A DNA stretch of 64,000 bases from Durusdinium trenchii (lineage: Eukaryota; Sar; Dinophyceae; Suessiales; Symbiodiniaceae), in contig CAXAMN010028850.1 of assembly GCA_963970005.1 (NCBI GenBank), positions 489,196 through 553,195 on the forward strand, written 5' to 3'. A program made the position numbers and the translations under genes. Of the stretch, positions 38,901 to 49,479 are shown piece after piece; position 1 is the first letter of the stretch, and every line of letters starts with the position of its first letter. Below the pieces are notes generated by a model. The model did no database searches and was not told the origin of the DNA. It worked only from the letters and a program-made list of their open reading frames with translations.

Positions 38901-41020
38901 GTTGGTTGTGTTTTGGGGTGTGTGAGGCCGTTTGTCCTTTGTATCCTGGGTCATAGTGGAACATATATGGACCTGACTTGAGGGGGGGTCTGAAAAATGC
39001 AACTTACATTTTCAGACCCCCTCCGCCTCCTTCGAAAAATGTAACTTACCCCCACCCCCAGATACCCTAATTGAGGTGCATGAGGGGGGGGTCTAAAAAT
39101 ATAACATGATGCCTGCCAGGTGTATAGTTACATTTTCAGACCCCCCCCTACCAAAAAACACATCACATATCAGGTGAAATTGCACATATCCCAGGCCTGG
39201 ACACACCTAAGTTACATTTTGTTCAGTCATGTCCATACATGTGCCAACATGACCCAACTAATAAGTGACAAGGGGGCGGGGATGCTATTTACAGTACATT
39301 CACGCCTCTCGAAGTCCTCGAAGTGCATTTCGACTGCGCAGGCTCACTAAATCTGGGTGTCCGCGGCGGGTGCTTATCATCGCGACTGCGCTCTCGTTAT
39401 GGTGCCGCGCGCATTTTCGGACGTGGTGGCCACTTTTCGTGGCAGGCGCAACAGAAGCCTCATGAAGCCTCCTGCTTTTGTGGTCCAAAGTCGACTTTTC
39501 GTGACAGGTGCAAGGGATCGGAGCGGCTTTACTTCGAAGTGCAGATTTCGTCAAGGAGCTCAGATTTCGTGACAGGTGCAGCACTTTGTGAACCTCAAAG
39601 TGCAGATTTCGTGGCAGGCCCAGCACTTTGTGCTCTCAGCTGCTCGCACTTACTCTCACTCTCCCACGCTCACTCTCACTCACATTCACACTCGCTCACA
39701 CTCACAGTCACACGCACACTCACACTGACTCACTGTCACTCTCACTCTCACTCTCCCTCACGCTCACGCTCACGCTCACTCTCACTCACTCACACTCACT
39801 CTCACTCTCACTCTCACTCCGCCACCATCACCACAATCTCTACCTTCATCACCACCATCACCTCTCCGGACCCCACTGCGTCTAGATCTCTAGACTTTCT
39901 GCTACCACACCTCTAGACCTCACACACACTGTTTGGGGTCTCTTGCCGTAATAATTTCCTTTGAAGTGTAAGGCTGGGCTACCAGTCTATGAGCAGCTCC
40001 GTGGCATAAATGAACCCAAGTTCCTGAGTTCCTGAACATATCCACGAGTGATGTGCCGTCCAGTTTGTTTTGCCGTCTTTGTTTCTGGCTATGCCGTAGG
40101 CATCTGTAGGTGCCTGCGTGATCACCAGGAAGGCATCGAAAAGGTTCCACGCCTGAGATCCAAAATCTCATCAGTTCAACCCTCTGGTTCTTGTGCTACG
40201 TTTCTTTCAAGAATGCGCTGTGGAAGACCCACCATTTTTTACATGTTGAACTTGCTTTTACGTCTTAGAGTCTTATTATACAATTACCATAGATTTCATA
40301 ACAAAGCCCCTTGGTCCTTGGAGAGCCCTTTTGTGACGTGTATACCGTACGCACATGAAGCTGGCACTCTCACTGCCCTTGTCTCACGGTCACCATGGAG
40401 CACTGAGCTGCGCACATGGTCGTCTCCGCGGAAGAATTCTCCACGGAACGCAGCAAGCTGCGAGGAAAGCACAACTCATTACGCAAAATGTATCCAAAGA
40501 TTCCAAAGATTTGTTGGCTTGGTGCAACCAGTGCAAACCTTCCCTCCGATTGGTGGCTGAGCAGTCTCTTACACAGTCTTACACAGTACTCTTCTCTTGG
40601 TGTCCTCCGGGGGCAAAACAGAAATTGAACGCAGAAGTGCCCGTTGTTTGAACCATGGTACTCGTACCCATCTGCTCATGGTAAGCGGTAAGCGACAAGG
40701 CAGTGGCGGCCTTGATGATGACCTCGAAGCCAAAAATGCCAAGGAAAATGTAGTTGAGGATAGCAAACCTGAAGCGAAACGAATGGCACGGGCGATGAGT
40801 TTAGATTATATAGTGGTTGCCTCTCACAAAGGCTGGTCTGAGGCAGAGTGTAAGCCAAGATCAGCTAAGTACGTTCAGCATCGTTCAACACATTCTTGAG
40901 GCAGTCCTTTAGGCCGAGGAACGCCTCTGGGATTGGCTGTGCGGGTGTGACCAATGCGCCAGAGACATCGAAATCTACTTCGACTCCCATCGCCTCACGC
41001 GGCTTTGCAAAAGATGCAGC
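32697..41020 (-). CDS. Voltage-gated cation channel with C-terminal EF-hand (multi-exon)
   Basis: Minus-strand exons carry successive parts of an ion-transport domain. LNYIFLGIFGFEVIIKA (from 40768, S2 region) is followed by a 39-nt microexon 40114-40152 reading AWNLFDAFLVITQ (S3 start). VCIFNSLMSLIWAVTLLITV (35214-35325, S5, donor GTAAG) comes next, then IAKPLMNMSYFYFAAFLFY (about 33597-33680, pore/S6 side) and VLLIVLCIMNVLSALFVEMA (33413-33565, S6). The last exon, 32697-32849, contains the EF-hand loop DVDGNGYVTRIE and ends with a stop at 32697. An exon at about 40880-41020 (PREAMGVEVDFDVSGALVTP) is probably the next one upstream. The protein should conduct cations across a membrane with calcium-sensitive gating. 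The S4 and selectivity-filter exons were not found, so the ion preference cannot be stated. Introns are up to about 5 kb and full of satellites. Confidence 0.8.
32920..33110. repeat. (GTAT)n/(GTCT)n tetranucleotide microsatellite
   Basis: Alternating runs of TATG and TCTG tetranucleotides, interrupted a few times. It lies inside the last intron of the channel gene. Confidence 0.95.
34104..34262. repeat. Dispersed CTAGTAGC-type repeat, locus 6
   Basis: Two sub-blocks share CGTCCTTGTTACTACTAG / CTTGTTACTACTAGTAAGG and TTGTTCCTAGTAGCTT. It is in a channel intron. Confidence 0.75.
34459..34536. repeat. Dispersed CTAGTAGC-type repeat, locus 7
   Basis: GTAGCGTCCTTGCTCCTAG, GCAGCGATGCCC and GTAGTAAGGCCAGGAGCG match the other loci in the same orientation. 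Confidence 0.75.
37252..37512. repeat. 21-bp minisatellite, array B
   Basis: About twelve units of TAGCGATGGCCTCCAACC-type 21-mers. It is in a channel intron and has the same unit as the array at 25235-25386. Confidence 0.9.
38386..39230. repeat. Degenerate satellite rich in AAATGTAACTT / AAGTTACATTT
   Basis: The 11-mer and its reverse complement occur more than ten times. A ~135-bp unit (CCTAACAAAATGTAAGTT...AACTAAATCGGGG) is present twice in tandem at about 38425-38640. Two ~150-bp blocks containing ATCCTGGGTCATAGTGGAAC recur at about 38700 and 38900. It is non-coding and lies within a channel intron. Confidence 0.85.
39305..39645. repeat. Degenerate AAGTGCAGATTTCGTGACAGG repeats
   Basis: The words AGATTTCGTGACAGGTGCAG and GCACTTTGTG recur with changes about four times, followed directly by the CTCACT tract. 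Confidence 0.65.
39648..39825. repeat. (CTCACT)n-type simple repeat
   Basis: A CA/CT-rich hexanucleotide-like tract of CACTCT, CTCACA and CACGCT words. Confidence 0.9.
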
Positions 41021-41049
41021 AAAGTTTGGCCATTCATCTCAACCATATA

Positions 41050-41159
41050 TTAGTAAGGCACCTTGCTACTAGTAGCTTCTTGCTACTAGCAGTAATGCCA
41101 GGATATGCCAGGATATGCCAGGAGCTACGTACTAGTAACTAGTACTTTCTTGTTACTAC
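41050..41159. repeat. Dispersed CTAGTAGC-type repeat, locus 8
   Basis: CTTGCTACTAGTAGCTTCTTG and GTACTAGTAACTAGTAC are diverged members. They include a triplicated GGATATGCCA. Confidence 0.7.
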
Positions 41160-41744
41160 AGTCATTTCGTTCTGAGGGTATGTAACCGTCATGGTTTACG
41201 ACTAAGACTAGGCGGTATCCGATCGTCTTCGATCCCCTCACTTTTGTTGTCGATCAATGAAACATCCCCGGCAAATGCTTTCGCAGTGGTCCGCCTTTAG
41301 TTTTTAACAAATCCAATTCCACCTCTGACAGTTAAACACAAATGCCTCCAACCATCCCTATCAACCATTACCTCAGCTCTAGAAACCAACAAACAAGCAT
41401 GTTGGTGACATTTGCCGCCTAAATACCAGAAGTGTCCCACATGAACGAGTATACATCGCCGCATGTCTTGCCTCCGCGTGCGATATTGACGTATGACATA
41501 AAAATAATGTAAAATACATATACATCCTATATATAAGTTGCTCCCAAACACACGTCCATAGAACAAAAGCACACTACACACTGCGAGTCTTGAAGCGAAA
41601 ACATCCCAGTACGATCGACATTGACAAGTCCGCCGCGGACATTGCAAAGTTAACATGAAAGCAAAAGGACTACCGCTCCATTTGGTCACCTCTGGTCACC
41701 TTTGAAATTGGTCAAGCGAGTGTGTAAGTGTAAGCGTGCGAAAG

Positions 41745-41866
41745 TGTATGATTTCCTGCGCCAAACTTGGGACACCCGTCCCAGTGCACCCCTTCCACAA
41801 GCGCAGCTGAAGTCACCAGGATGTTGCCGAAAATCGCACAAACGGTGAGGATCTGCGCGGAAGAGG
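41745..41866 (-). CDS. Candidate membrane-helix exon
   Basis: After acceptor TTCCGCGCAG the minus strand reads ILTVCAIFGNILVTSAALVEG and then VHWDGCPKFGAG. This is one clear hydrophobic helix followed by a polar loop. It lies about 700 bases upstream of the channel exons on the same strand, so it could be an N-terminal exon of that gene. This is unproven and the downstream border is uncertain. Confidence 0.35.
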
Positions 41867-43502
41867 CAGCCAAAGGAACTTACAGTAAGACTTTGAGCAT
41901 GGGGAAAAGGCAACCTAACGAGCCAGTCAATTGAAATGAACAATGTTCAAATGTGCCCCAAGGCTTTGCAAACCCCTTTTGTTTGCTTCAGGACAAAGCA
42001 GCATGCAAAGTCTGCGCCTGAAAGCACTTTGAATGGACCCACTGTTGCAAAGTTGTCATCTTTGCCTCAAGAAGGCACGTCAGCTTCTTTGCTTGAGCGA
42101 CGAAGTGCAACACCGAAGATCTGATTCAAGCTTTGCATGCTTTTCTATAGAATACCTAATGACCTAATGCGCCGAGGCCCTGACGATATCTTTGGTTTTC
42201 AGAGTCTTCTTTTGGGTTTTGAAGGTCCGGAATGGATTGGTGTTGCTCGCCTCCCAAAACAACAAGCGTCGGTCAATAGCGGCGAGAGGTTCTTGCGCCC
42301 TCTACACGTCATAAGGCTAAGGCGCCGCATCAAAACTTAATGACCTGGACCTGAAGTTCCTTTCTTCTTGGCTATTATCGCATCATGCCTTCTCCATCCG
42401 TGCCAGGTGATGGCTGTCGTTGAAGTCAAGTCTTGGCATCATGGACCTAAGGCATATAGTGGGCCAATGAAATGAAATGGAAGATGCCCTCACGACTCTT
42501 CGAGGTGCCCCCCTTCTGCTTAATCATGAGCATCGGCGTTGCTCATGTTCTTCATCAAGGACACTGGCGTTACTCTTGCAGAATTGAAAGTTCTCTTTGG
42601 ACGCATGTTCCCACTGTGTCTCCAACGTTCCCATCCGAGAAAACCCCGCAGACCTGACCCACATCTCTTTCACCTTCAGCAGCAACTATCACTCTACATT
42701 TTTCAGTTAGCCCATTCTCAGCTGGGCCCGTGGCATCCTGCCATGCATCGTAAAGTCCTTGTAAAAGGTTGCAAAGAAGGGGATTGGATTGAGAGAAGTC
42801 GCTCTACGTAGAGTTGAGCACAAACCTTGGACACTGTGCATAATCCATTCACAAAGTCTGCTTGTTCACAATGTAAATGGCCGCCTCATCTGGCCGAAAC
42901 TTGGGGCGCGCACTGCAGAGCACATAGGTCTCAGAACGTCTTCCTATCATAGCAAAGGAAATGCAAAGGGGGGAGTTGTGAGTTGTTGGGGGTTAAAGGA
43001 AATGTTAAACTTTAGTAAACTGTACTGTAACAGCATCAACTGCACCATGGAGGGCTTATCATATTACCCCTCTGCTCACGCAGCCGCAAAGTCGACCATC
43101 CTGTGATTAGACTCCAGCTTATAGTTTGTTTGATGTTCTTTGCAAAGTAGTCAGTATTATAGTCCAGTTTGTTGACTGCACTGCATTCTGAGCCTGCGAT
43201 TCCGAAAGGAAAACGGACAGGAGTCAACTTCTGTTAGACCAGAACTCAAAAGAGTTTGGACACATCGTCGTCACGAGGGCATGAGGCCTCCGGTGCTTTC
43301 TTTGCAAGAGAGAGGCCTCCTTGCTTCACCTCAGGTGCGGCTTGCAAAAGTAGGTTGGCAAAAGGCACTTTATCATTAAGCTAGACTAGGAAGAGCACTT
43401 GAGCCGCTTGAGGTTCACAAATGTGATGGAATCTGTTGAGTTTACAGGCTATGGCAAGATGCACCCAGTCCGGAACAGGTGAGGCCCATCCAATGATGAA
43501 GG

Positions 43503-43675
43503 TCAAGCCGCTTGTGTGATGTACTCTTGCACCAGGTCGGACAGTGCCTGAGGGCAAACCAAGGGTTTGCTGTAAGACAGGGTAGTTTCATCAGCCAGTA
43601 GAAACCCCACCTGGATCTGTTTCTGCATCTTGATGTTCTGCTGGCTAATCAGCTCCTGTTGGTGAGGCAGCAAAA
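43503..43675 (-). CDS. Candidate terminal exon, unidentified
   Basis: After acceptor CTCACCAACAG the minus strand reads ELISQQNIKMQKQIQVGFLL, ADETTLSYSKPLVCPQALSD and LVQEYITQAA, then a stop at 43503. A possible internal donor (CAG|GTGGGG) follows QKQIQ. The sequence looks coding but I do not recognise it. An open stretch immediately upstream (about 43790-43890) may be another exon. Confidence 0.3.
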
Positions 43676-44069
43676 GAGGGGTGGGGTAGGTTGTCTGCTT
43701 GCCAGACAACATCAACCGCCACCCGTGGTACCTCCGTCTGCTGTTTTGCAGGCGAGTGGTAGGAAGCTGCTGAGAAACACCTTGGACATGACACGGCTAA
43801 TAAAGACTTGGCATCAATCAGGCCCGTGGTCCTGCACAAATTGCCTGGGCCAAAGCACACGGTCTCATCTGAAAGGCTGAAAACGTGTCTTCGCAAGATC
43901 CAAGCCGTGGAAGTCAGCTCCAGTGTCTATGAGTGAAGAAATCTCAAAAATCAAACATGTTTCCTGGTGAAGTTCAATCAAAACATCGAAGAACGTCAAA
44001 GAACGGGGAGTCCTCCTTTCTGACCAATCCCTGTCCCTTCAACACCGTGTAGGTCGCCAATGGTCGTCG

Positions 44070-44228
44070 TCTGATTCGGTAACCAAACGGTCTGATTCGG
44101 CAACGATGATTCGGTAACCAAAAGCGCTGATTCGGTAAACAGAACCGCGCATTCGGTAAACAAAGCCTGATTCGGTAACCAAAACTGCTGATTCGGTAAC
44201 CAAAGCCCGCTGATTCGGTAACCACAAT
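44070..44228. repeat. Interspersed GATTCGGTAACCA repeats
   Basis: Eight copies of GATTCGGTAACC (with A/C variants) start at roughly 44073, 44093, 44108, 44129, 44150, 44168, 44190 and 44212. They are separated by short, mostly unrelated spacers of about 3-10 bases. Confidence 0.8.
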
Positions 44229-44279
44229 CATGAAACCAAAACAATATAACAGTTCTAAAAGAAGAAACTGATGACCCGG

Positions 44280-44522
44280 CAGCGGTAGTGGTAGTGGTAG
44301 TGGCAGTAGTAGTAGTAGTAGTAGTCGTAGCAGGAGTAGCAGTAGCAGCAGTAGCACCAGTAGTAGTAGTAGGAGTAGGAGTAGGAGTAGTCGTAGTAGT
44401 AGTAGTAGTAGTCGTCGTCGTCGTCGTCGTCGTCGAAGTCGTAGTAGTAGTCGTCGTCGTCGTCGACTAAGTAGTAGTAGTGATAGTAGAAGTAGTAGTT
44501 GTTGTGGTGGTGGTAGTAGTAG
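44280..44522. repeat. (GTA)n/(GTC)n trinucleotide tract
   Basis: Alternating AGT, CGT and GGT triplets. Long homopolymeric open frames in several frames are artefacts of the triplet period. Confidence 0.95.
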
Positions 44523-44599
44523 CATTTCATCACAAAACAACCAGGACTGTGTGCGTGCCTCTCTTGGTGGTCACAAGAACACAGACCAACAGAAGCTTT

Positions 44600-46880
44600 T
44601 TGGTCGAACCATGCCAAACTAGCATGGCAAAATCCTCAACAAGTTCATCTTCATCTTTCCAACTTAATCTGCACTCCGCCGTAAATACAACGATCAGGAA
44701 ACTAGGATGCAGAAACCCACCGATTGTTTCCAACCATATGCTGTAAATACAATCATATTCTTAAACCCCTTGCAGCCACATGGAACGTTATTATCTTGGC
44801 CCTCACTCTATTCAGCCGTATGCTGTAAATACATGTAAATACAAACATTTGAATGAATGTTGAAGCCCTTTGCAACCACATCGATTGTTATTATCTTGGC
44901 TATGGTCCCCCCCGACCCCACACTCCTCGTGCCCTCCCCCCCATTGCAACCATCGTCTGGCTTGGTTTCTGCATCCGTCAGCTGTTTTGGTTTCTGAATC
45001 GGCAAATCTCCGTCGCCAATGGCCCAATGCCCAGCCAAGTCGCTGCGTCTCCCGGTTGGCCGTGGCCAAATCTACCCGAATCTTGCTGCGAAGAACATCT
45101 TCGTCAGCTGCTCCAACGGCACAACCTGCAAATACAAGTTCGATCAGTCCAGTTGGGGCCCCGGCATCCTTTCATTGTGAGAGTAATTGAGAGTAGATGG
45201 CTCAAATGTCAAGTGACTTCAAGTGATGCTTTCCAATAATTTCACTTAATCTGGGGCGATGGGTTCGTAATTAGGGTTGCTCTTCCAGCATAAGGCGCGG
45301 ACATTGGCCAGGAGGTGGCATGACGGCCACCAACTCAGCTTTCGCTCCTAAAATTAAATGCCACGAGTAGCATCTGACGGCACTCACTACCGGCAAATAT
45401 GCAATAGTGTGACGAGTGAACTTTTCTCTTATTTATCTTAAACAGTCTCAAATATGTACAGGCTTAAATTGTACGGATGTGTATATATATATATACAGTA
45501 TATGGATGGCCTCCACACAATTATATAATCCCAGGCAAGCGTCCGAAATGATCACTGCTGAAAGCTAGCGGCCGCCAGAGAATGCACGTCCGTCGGCTGC
45601 GTGCAGGCTTTTCGATTAGATACACGTGAGTGATGCTGTGGATAAGCAAGCACGCTTACACTACTATGATTGAACATTGTAAGCTATATTTATAGTTGTT
45701 GATAGTTTATATTAATGTGCCCTATGAGGGCAACACAGTGGTTTATGTCATTGTTTGGCCATCCGTTCAAATCTCTCCTTATGAAACTCTCTCTAATCTT
45801 GCAAGGTCTGAGCCAGTCACGCACACACAATTCCAATACCATGTTTACAATTGATGTTCCAAGCATGAAGCACATGCCCTGACTGTAGCAATGTTGGAAC
45901 GAATCAGACCTCCCAACTTCTCAACTTTGCCCCATACAGTACCCATCGTCACATCCACTTGTTTGACATGCTTTTGCCTAACTCAGGGTGGTTATGGGTA
46001 ATTAGGTGGATTGGACGCAGGGATTGCCCGGGGTTCTGTTCATCACCTCGCCCAGGACCCGTGATGCGGGCAGGCACCGTAGGGCAGCAACTGCAGCCTG
46101 GCCCAGGTACGGGAGGTTGATGGATGTTGCTTTCAATTTCAATCGTGACTTACAATTGAATGAATCAGAACAGCCAAATGTGCAAAAGTACCAACCTTGC
46201 TTGGTGGCTTGCTGTTCCAAAGGACTCAGGCAGCTCTTGGATGCAAGGCTGCGCCAGGTTTTAGTGACAGGATTGATACGCACTTGTGCCCTTTTGACTG
46301 CCAAGATTGGCCCACTCCCTTCTAACTTCGCGGCTCCTCTGTCTTGAGCAGCTGCTGCCTCGGGCTGTCTGGGTAAAGTCAGTTCTGAATGAAAACCAAA
46401 CTTTGTTTCGCAGCTGTGGCAGGAACGGGTGTTCATACAAAACCATACATATCCGAGGCAATTATTCAGCCCAATGCCTGACGGGTCAGTTTTCGCTGGG
46501 CCGACTCGCTCAAGACCAGAGATTAGCTCTGGCCATCGTTGACGCTTCGGTGAATACCCTTTCGCCAGGCTACAAACAGTGAAAAGTGTTTCAATAATTC
46601 TTTCAGACACTTATGCGTGATGACAAACATGTTACATGTTTGATGCATTCCATTTTGGGCCAGGTGGGCCGGGTGAATCCGTCAGTCAGCTGTCGACATT
46701 CACCAGTTCCAAGTTGCTGGTCATACGGTCCTGATAAATGGTAGGTCTAAGTCCGGAATGCCAGAACATCTCCACTTGCTCGGCTCTGAGCTCTGCGACA
46801 TCTCCCGCCCAGACATTTCCTTCGCTGGGGTATTGATGCAAGTCCTGGCAGTGATTGTGGCAAGTGCAAAGGCTGCCCCT
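44600..46880. other. Region 3' of the sugar kinase, no confident exon
   Basis: By position this should hold the missing 3' exons of the PfkB gene. A minus-strand stretch at about 44990-45135 follows acceptor TATTTGCAG and begins CAVGAADEDVLRSKIRVDLA. It looks coding but lacks the expected GAGD motif. TA-rich tract at 45481-45495. Confidence 0.35.
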
Positions 46881-46885
46881 GAAAC

Positions 46886-47980
46886 ATTTGAGATTGTCCT
46901 GGTGCCGGCCGCTGCATCCACCAATACAGTGCTGAATGCAGACCTCCCAGAACCAAGCAATTTGACAAAAGACAAAGTTTCCCAGCACTCCAAGCAGGAT
47001 CCATTCATTGGCTTGCAGGAGTGGTCAGCTGCATACTCAGCCCTGGCCTAGGCCTAGCTCTCACCAACCTGGACTAAGGCTAAGGCTCACCCTCAATTTG
47101 AATAAGGTCGGTTTGGACGCCCTGGGTCTCCAAACCTCAATGCAGTGGGGCATGATGCACCAGCAAATTGATCGCAGCTTAACTTACCAAGCTCAAGACC
47201 CTGCACGATAGAATTTCCAAGGACATCCGCGCCAACCTGCGTATGTTGCATATGCATGAAGCTTAAGATGCTATCCCCCGTACATGTTCCCTTGGGTGTC
47301 TTACATTACATTTCATAGACAAATTGTGTCTAGAGTCTATAGAATGAGTTGCCTGGGATAAGTTGTCTATAAAATGACAAGCCTTGCATGTATTTATATA
47401 AAATGATTACCAGCATGTGAAAACAAATATAAAACATATCACAATCAAAAAACAATCTCTATAAGATGAAGTTCTACCCCTTGACATCTTGATCTTAACA
47501 ACATACAACAATATGATCCCCCTGCTCGCTCTATAGAATGCCCTTCCTGCATCCTTGCACACAATCCCATCTGAAGTACATACTTGCTCAAGCAGCCCTC
47601 TATAAAATGATGTCCTGTGATGTTCAAATATATTCTGTAAATCTGAAACCACATATTCTATATAAAATGGGTGTCCAAAACCCATTTCATAGAGGAAAGT
47701 GATTGTCATTTCATAGAGCCTCATGTACGGGGGATAAGATGCTCAGTAAAGTTTGGACTTGCTTGTTGCGGTGCTCATGTCGCTCTCAAGAACTTTACTA
47801 AGAGCATAAGGGGTCCTAGTTGGTGAGCGATGAAGCAAACTCCTTGGACCACTGTTGGGCCACAGGATGCAACCCAGTCGCCTTCGAAAATAGCCTTGCA
47901 GATCGGCCCAGGCGAGCCAAGGCTGAAGCGGTGTTGGCCGCATTCCCACCGCCAAGCCAAGCGGTTTGTAGAGCGCGCAC
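46886..47980 (-). CDS. PfkB-family carbohydrate kinase (partial, multi-exon)
   Basis: Exon 47882-47980 (99 nt, 33 codons) reads ...AWLGGGNAANTASALARLG and ends RLFSK. This is the N-terminal GG-N-A-N motif of the PfkB/ribokinase family. It joins in phase to 47188-47236 (VGADVLGNSIVQGLEL), bounded by acceptor ACGCAG and donor GTAAGT. That exon joins in phase to 47091-47135 (LETQGVQTDLIQIEG, donor GTGAGC). A further exon at about 46886-46945 reads GRSAFSTVLVDAAAGTRTIS, the family's core strand. The product should phosphorylate a sugar or nucleoside using ATP. The C-terminal GAGD motif with the catalytic Asp was not found, so the gene is incomplete in my reading. The donor at 47882 is GC. The first intron carries the MITE at 47272-47736. 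Confidence 0.78.
47272..47736. mobile_element. MITE, 465 bp, 15-bp terminal inverted repeats
   Basis: The left end TATCCCCCGTACATG (47272-47286) and the right end CATGTACGGGGGATA (47722-47736) are exact reverse complements. Both ends are flanked by the direct repeat AGATGC (47266-47271 and 47737-47742). This can also be read as an 8-bp TAAGATGC duplication with shorter repeats. The interior has no coding potential. It carries several TCTATAAAATGA / TTTCATAGAG words in both orientations. It sits in an intron of the PfkB gene. The superfamily is not certain; the size and target duplication fit a non-autonomous DNA transposon. Confidence 0.85.
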
Positions 47981-48025
47981 CTAGCGCGTTTCCAAACGTT
48001 GTGCTTGAATGGGTTCTAGATGATT

Positions 48026-48428
48026 CTACGGTACCACACGTGCACACAAAACTTTGTACCAGCAAGGTCCTCTCATCCTTTCACTGCCAAGATCGATCTG
48101 CCATTTTCTGACGATACTTCGTGCTGGCTGCAGGTCATGGCACGCGGCCAGTAACGAGTCTACGGTGGACCTATTCTTTTCGAGCCACGACATGAGTGTA
48201 AGAGAGACCCTTCGGGATGGTGCAAAGACCAACCGCATGCACATGGCGGCTGATATCCACGGAGAGCTCCAGCTCAAACCCGTGGTCCTCGAGGTTTGGG
48301 TGACTCTTAGCTTGGCTGTTTGTAGCTTCAATGCTCCATACGATAAGAACTGTTGAACAGATGTGTGTTATACATGCGTGTGTATGTGTATTGGTATAAA
48401 TATATATATATATACACATCTGTGTGTA

Positions 48429-48464
<36 letters not shown>

Positions 48465-48466
48465 CA

Positions 48467-48502
<36 letters not shown>

Positions 48503-49209
48503 TACATAAGTACACATACATGCATATAGCATCATATAGTGCTAGAATATGTATTTAACACAAACCTTAGCTGAACCATCACCTCCAGCGCATCCAGTAG
48601 CTTCGTGTTCGTTCTTCTCTCTATCGCATCGGCCAACAGCAAGCGCCCTCCCTGGCGCAAGGCGTGCGCACACCCTGCCACAAAGACATCCAGGTGTTCG
48701 AAGGATGCAAAAGACTCGATACAAATCACAAAGTCAAAGGATGCAGCCGGGATCGAGGTCGACAACTCATGCGCGTCCATCACCTCATATTCCAAGCCCG
48801 GCCATTCGCCAAAATTCGCCCTGGGGAGCTTGCCACTGTCTTGAAGACTCAAAAGGAAGCTGAAAACATGAGAGTTTTCAGTAGATTGTGCTTCATACAT
48901 ACCGGCGCCATTCTTTTCATGGTAATATTTATTTATATAATTATATATATATATGTGTGTGTGTGTGTGTAAATTAGTTCTACATATGATTCTTCCTAAC
49001 ATCGAAGTCACCGGGTCTACCGTGCCACCGTGCCTGCAGCTCTCAATGTGTTCCTGCACGTTGTCGACGGCCAAGAGTCTTCTTGGCTCAGCCGCCTCCA
49101 TGAGATACCGGGCGCCACCCCCACGCATACAGCCCACCTCCAGGACGTCCTTGCCTCGCAGCAGCTCTGGATCGGCCTCCTGGACACTCGGAGACTTCTT
49201 GGGACGAAA
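48026..49209 (-). CDS. Class I SAM-dependent methyltransferase (multi-exon)
   Basis: Exon 49029-49209 follows acceptor CTTGTTTTCAG. It encodes DVLEVGCMRGGGARYL and LLAVDN, the SAM-binding motif I and the acidic end of strand 2. It joins in phase to 48566-48839, which begins DSGKLPRANFGEW and continues EYEVMDAHEL and FDFVICIESFASFEH to a post-I/III region ending ALRQGGRLLLADA. It splices in phase to 48315 (HPNLEDHGFELELSVDISRH), the usual late strand of the fold. A last exon reaching about 48026 (WYKVLCARVVP, then stop) is likely but shifts frame and was not joined. The substrate is unknown. N-terminal exons are probably at 49.5-49.75 kb. The gene lies less than 100 bases from the PfkB exon on the same strand. 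Confidence 0.8.
48429..48502. repeat. (ACT)n trinucleotide microsatellite
   Basis: ACT triplets with two ACC interruptions, in a methyltransferase intron. Flanked by a TA tract. Confidence 0.95.
48930..48970. repeat. (TA)n(GT)n microsatellite
   Basis: AT-rich dinucleotide run passing into GTGTGTGT, inside the methyltransferase intron. Confidence 0.9.
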
Positions 49210-49479
49210 CTGAAAACAAGGCCAAGGATGAAAACAAAAAGATACGGCGTACAGTATAGAGTATGGAGTATATATAAGGGGTAAAAAAGGCGGATGAGCA
49301 TTGGTCTTTGAAAGCTGCTGAGCAGATGGCAGCCACCGTCTGCTGACAGAAGTTGGAAGTTCCAAGATGTCAACCCGTGTCAAACTCTGAACTTCAAACG
49401 TCGAAAGCAACAGCAAGCTCTCTATGCCCACATAACTATGGAAGGACACCACCATGCTCTTTGGGTCCTGTTGCTATTC

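Larger units (their letters stand above)
41170..44050. other. Region without an assigned gene
   Basis: Two exon-like stretches are listed separately. Otherwise only short overlapping open frames are seen. Confidence 0.4.

Noticed and set aside
44070..44228. A CRISPR-like array
   Set aside because: Spacers are only about 3-10 bases and variable, units are 12-14 bases, and the context is eukaryotic with no cas genes.
43974..44540. A 188-codon frame of Leu/Arg runs
   Set aside because: It is the translation of GTA/GTC triplet repeats and the GATTCGGTAACC array, without any domain.
46002..46610. A 202-codon minus-strand frame
   Set aside because: It overlaps equally open plus-strand frames, has no recognisable motif, and does not contain the expected PfkB GAGD region.
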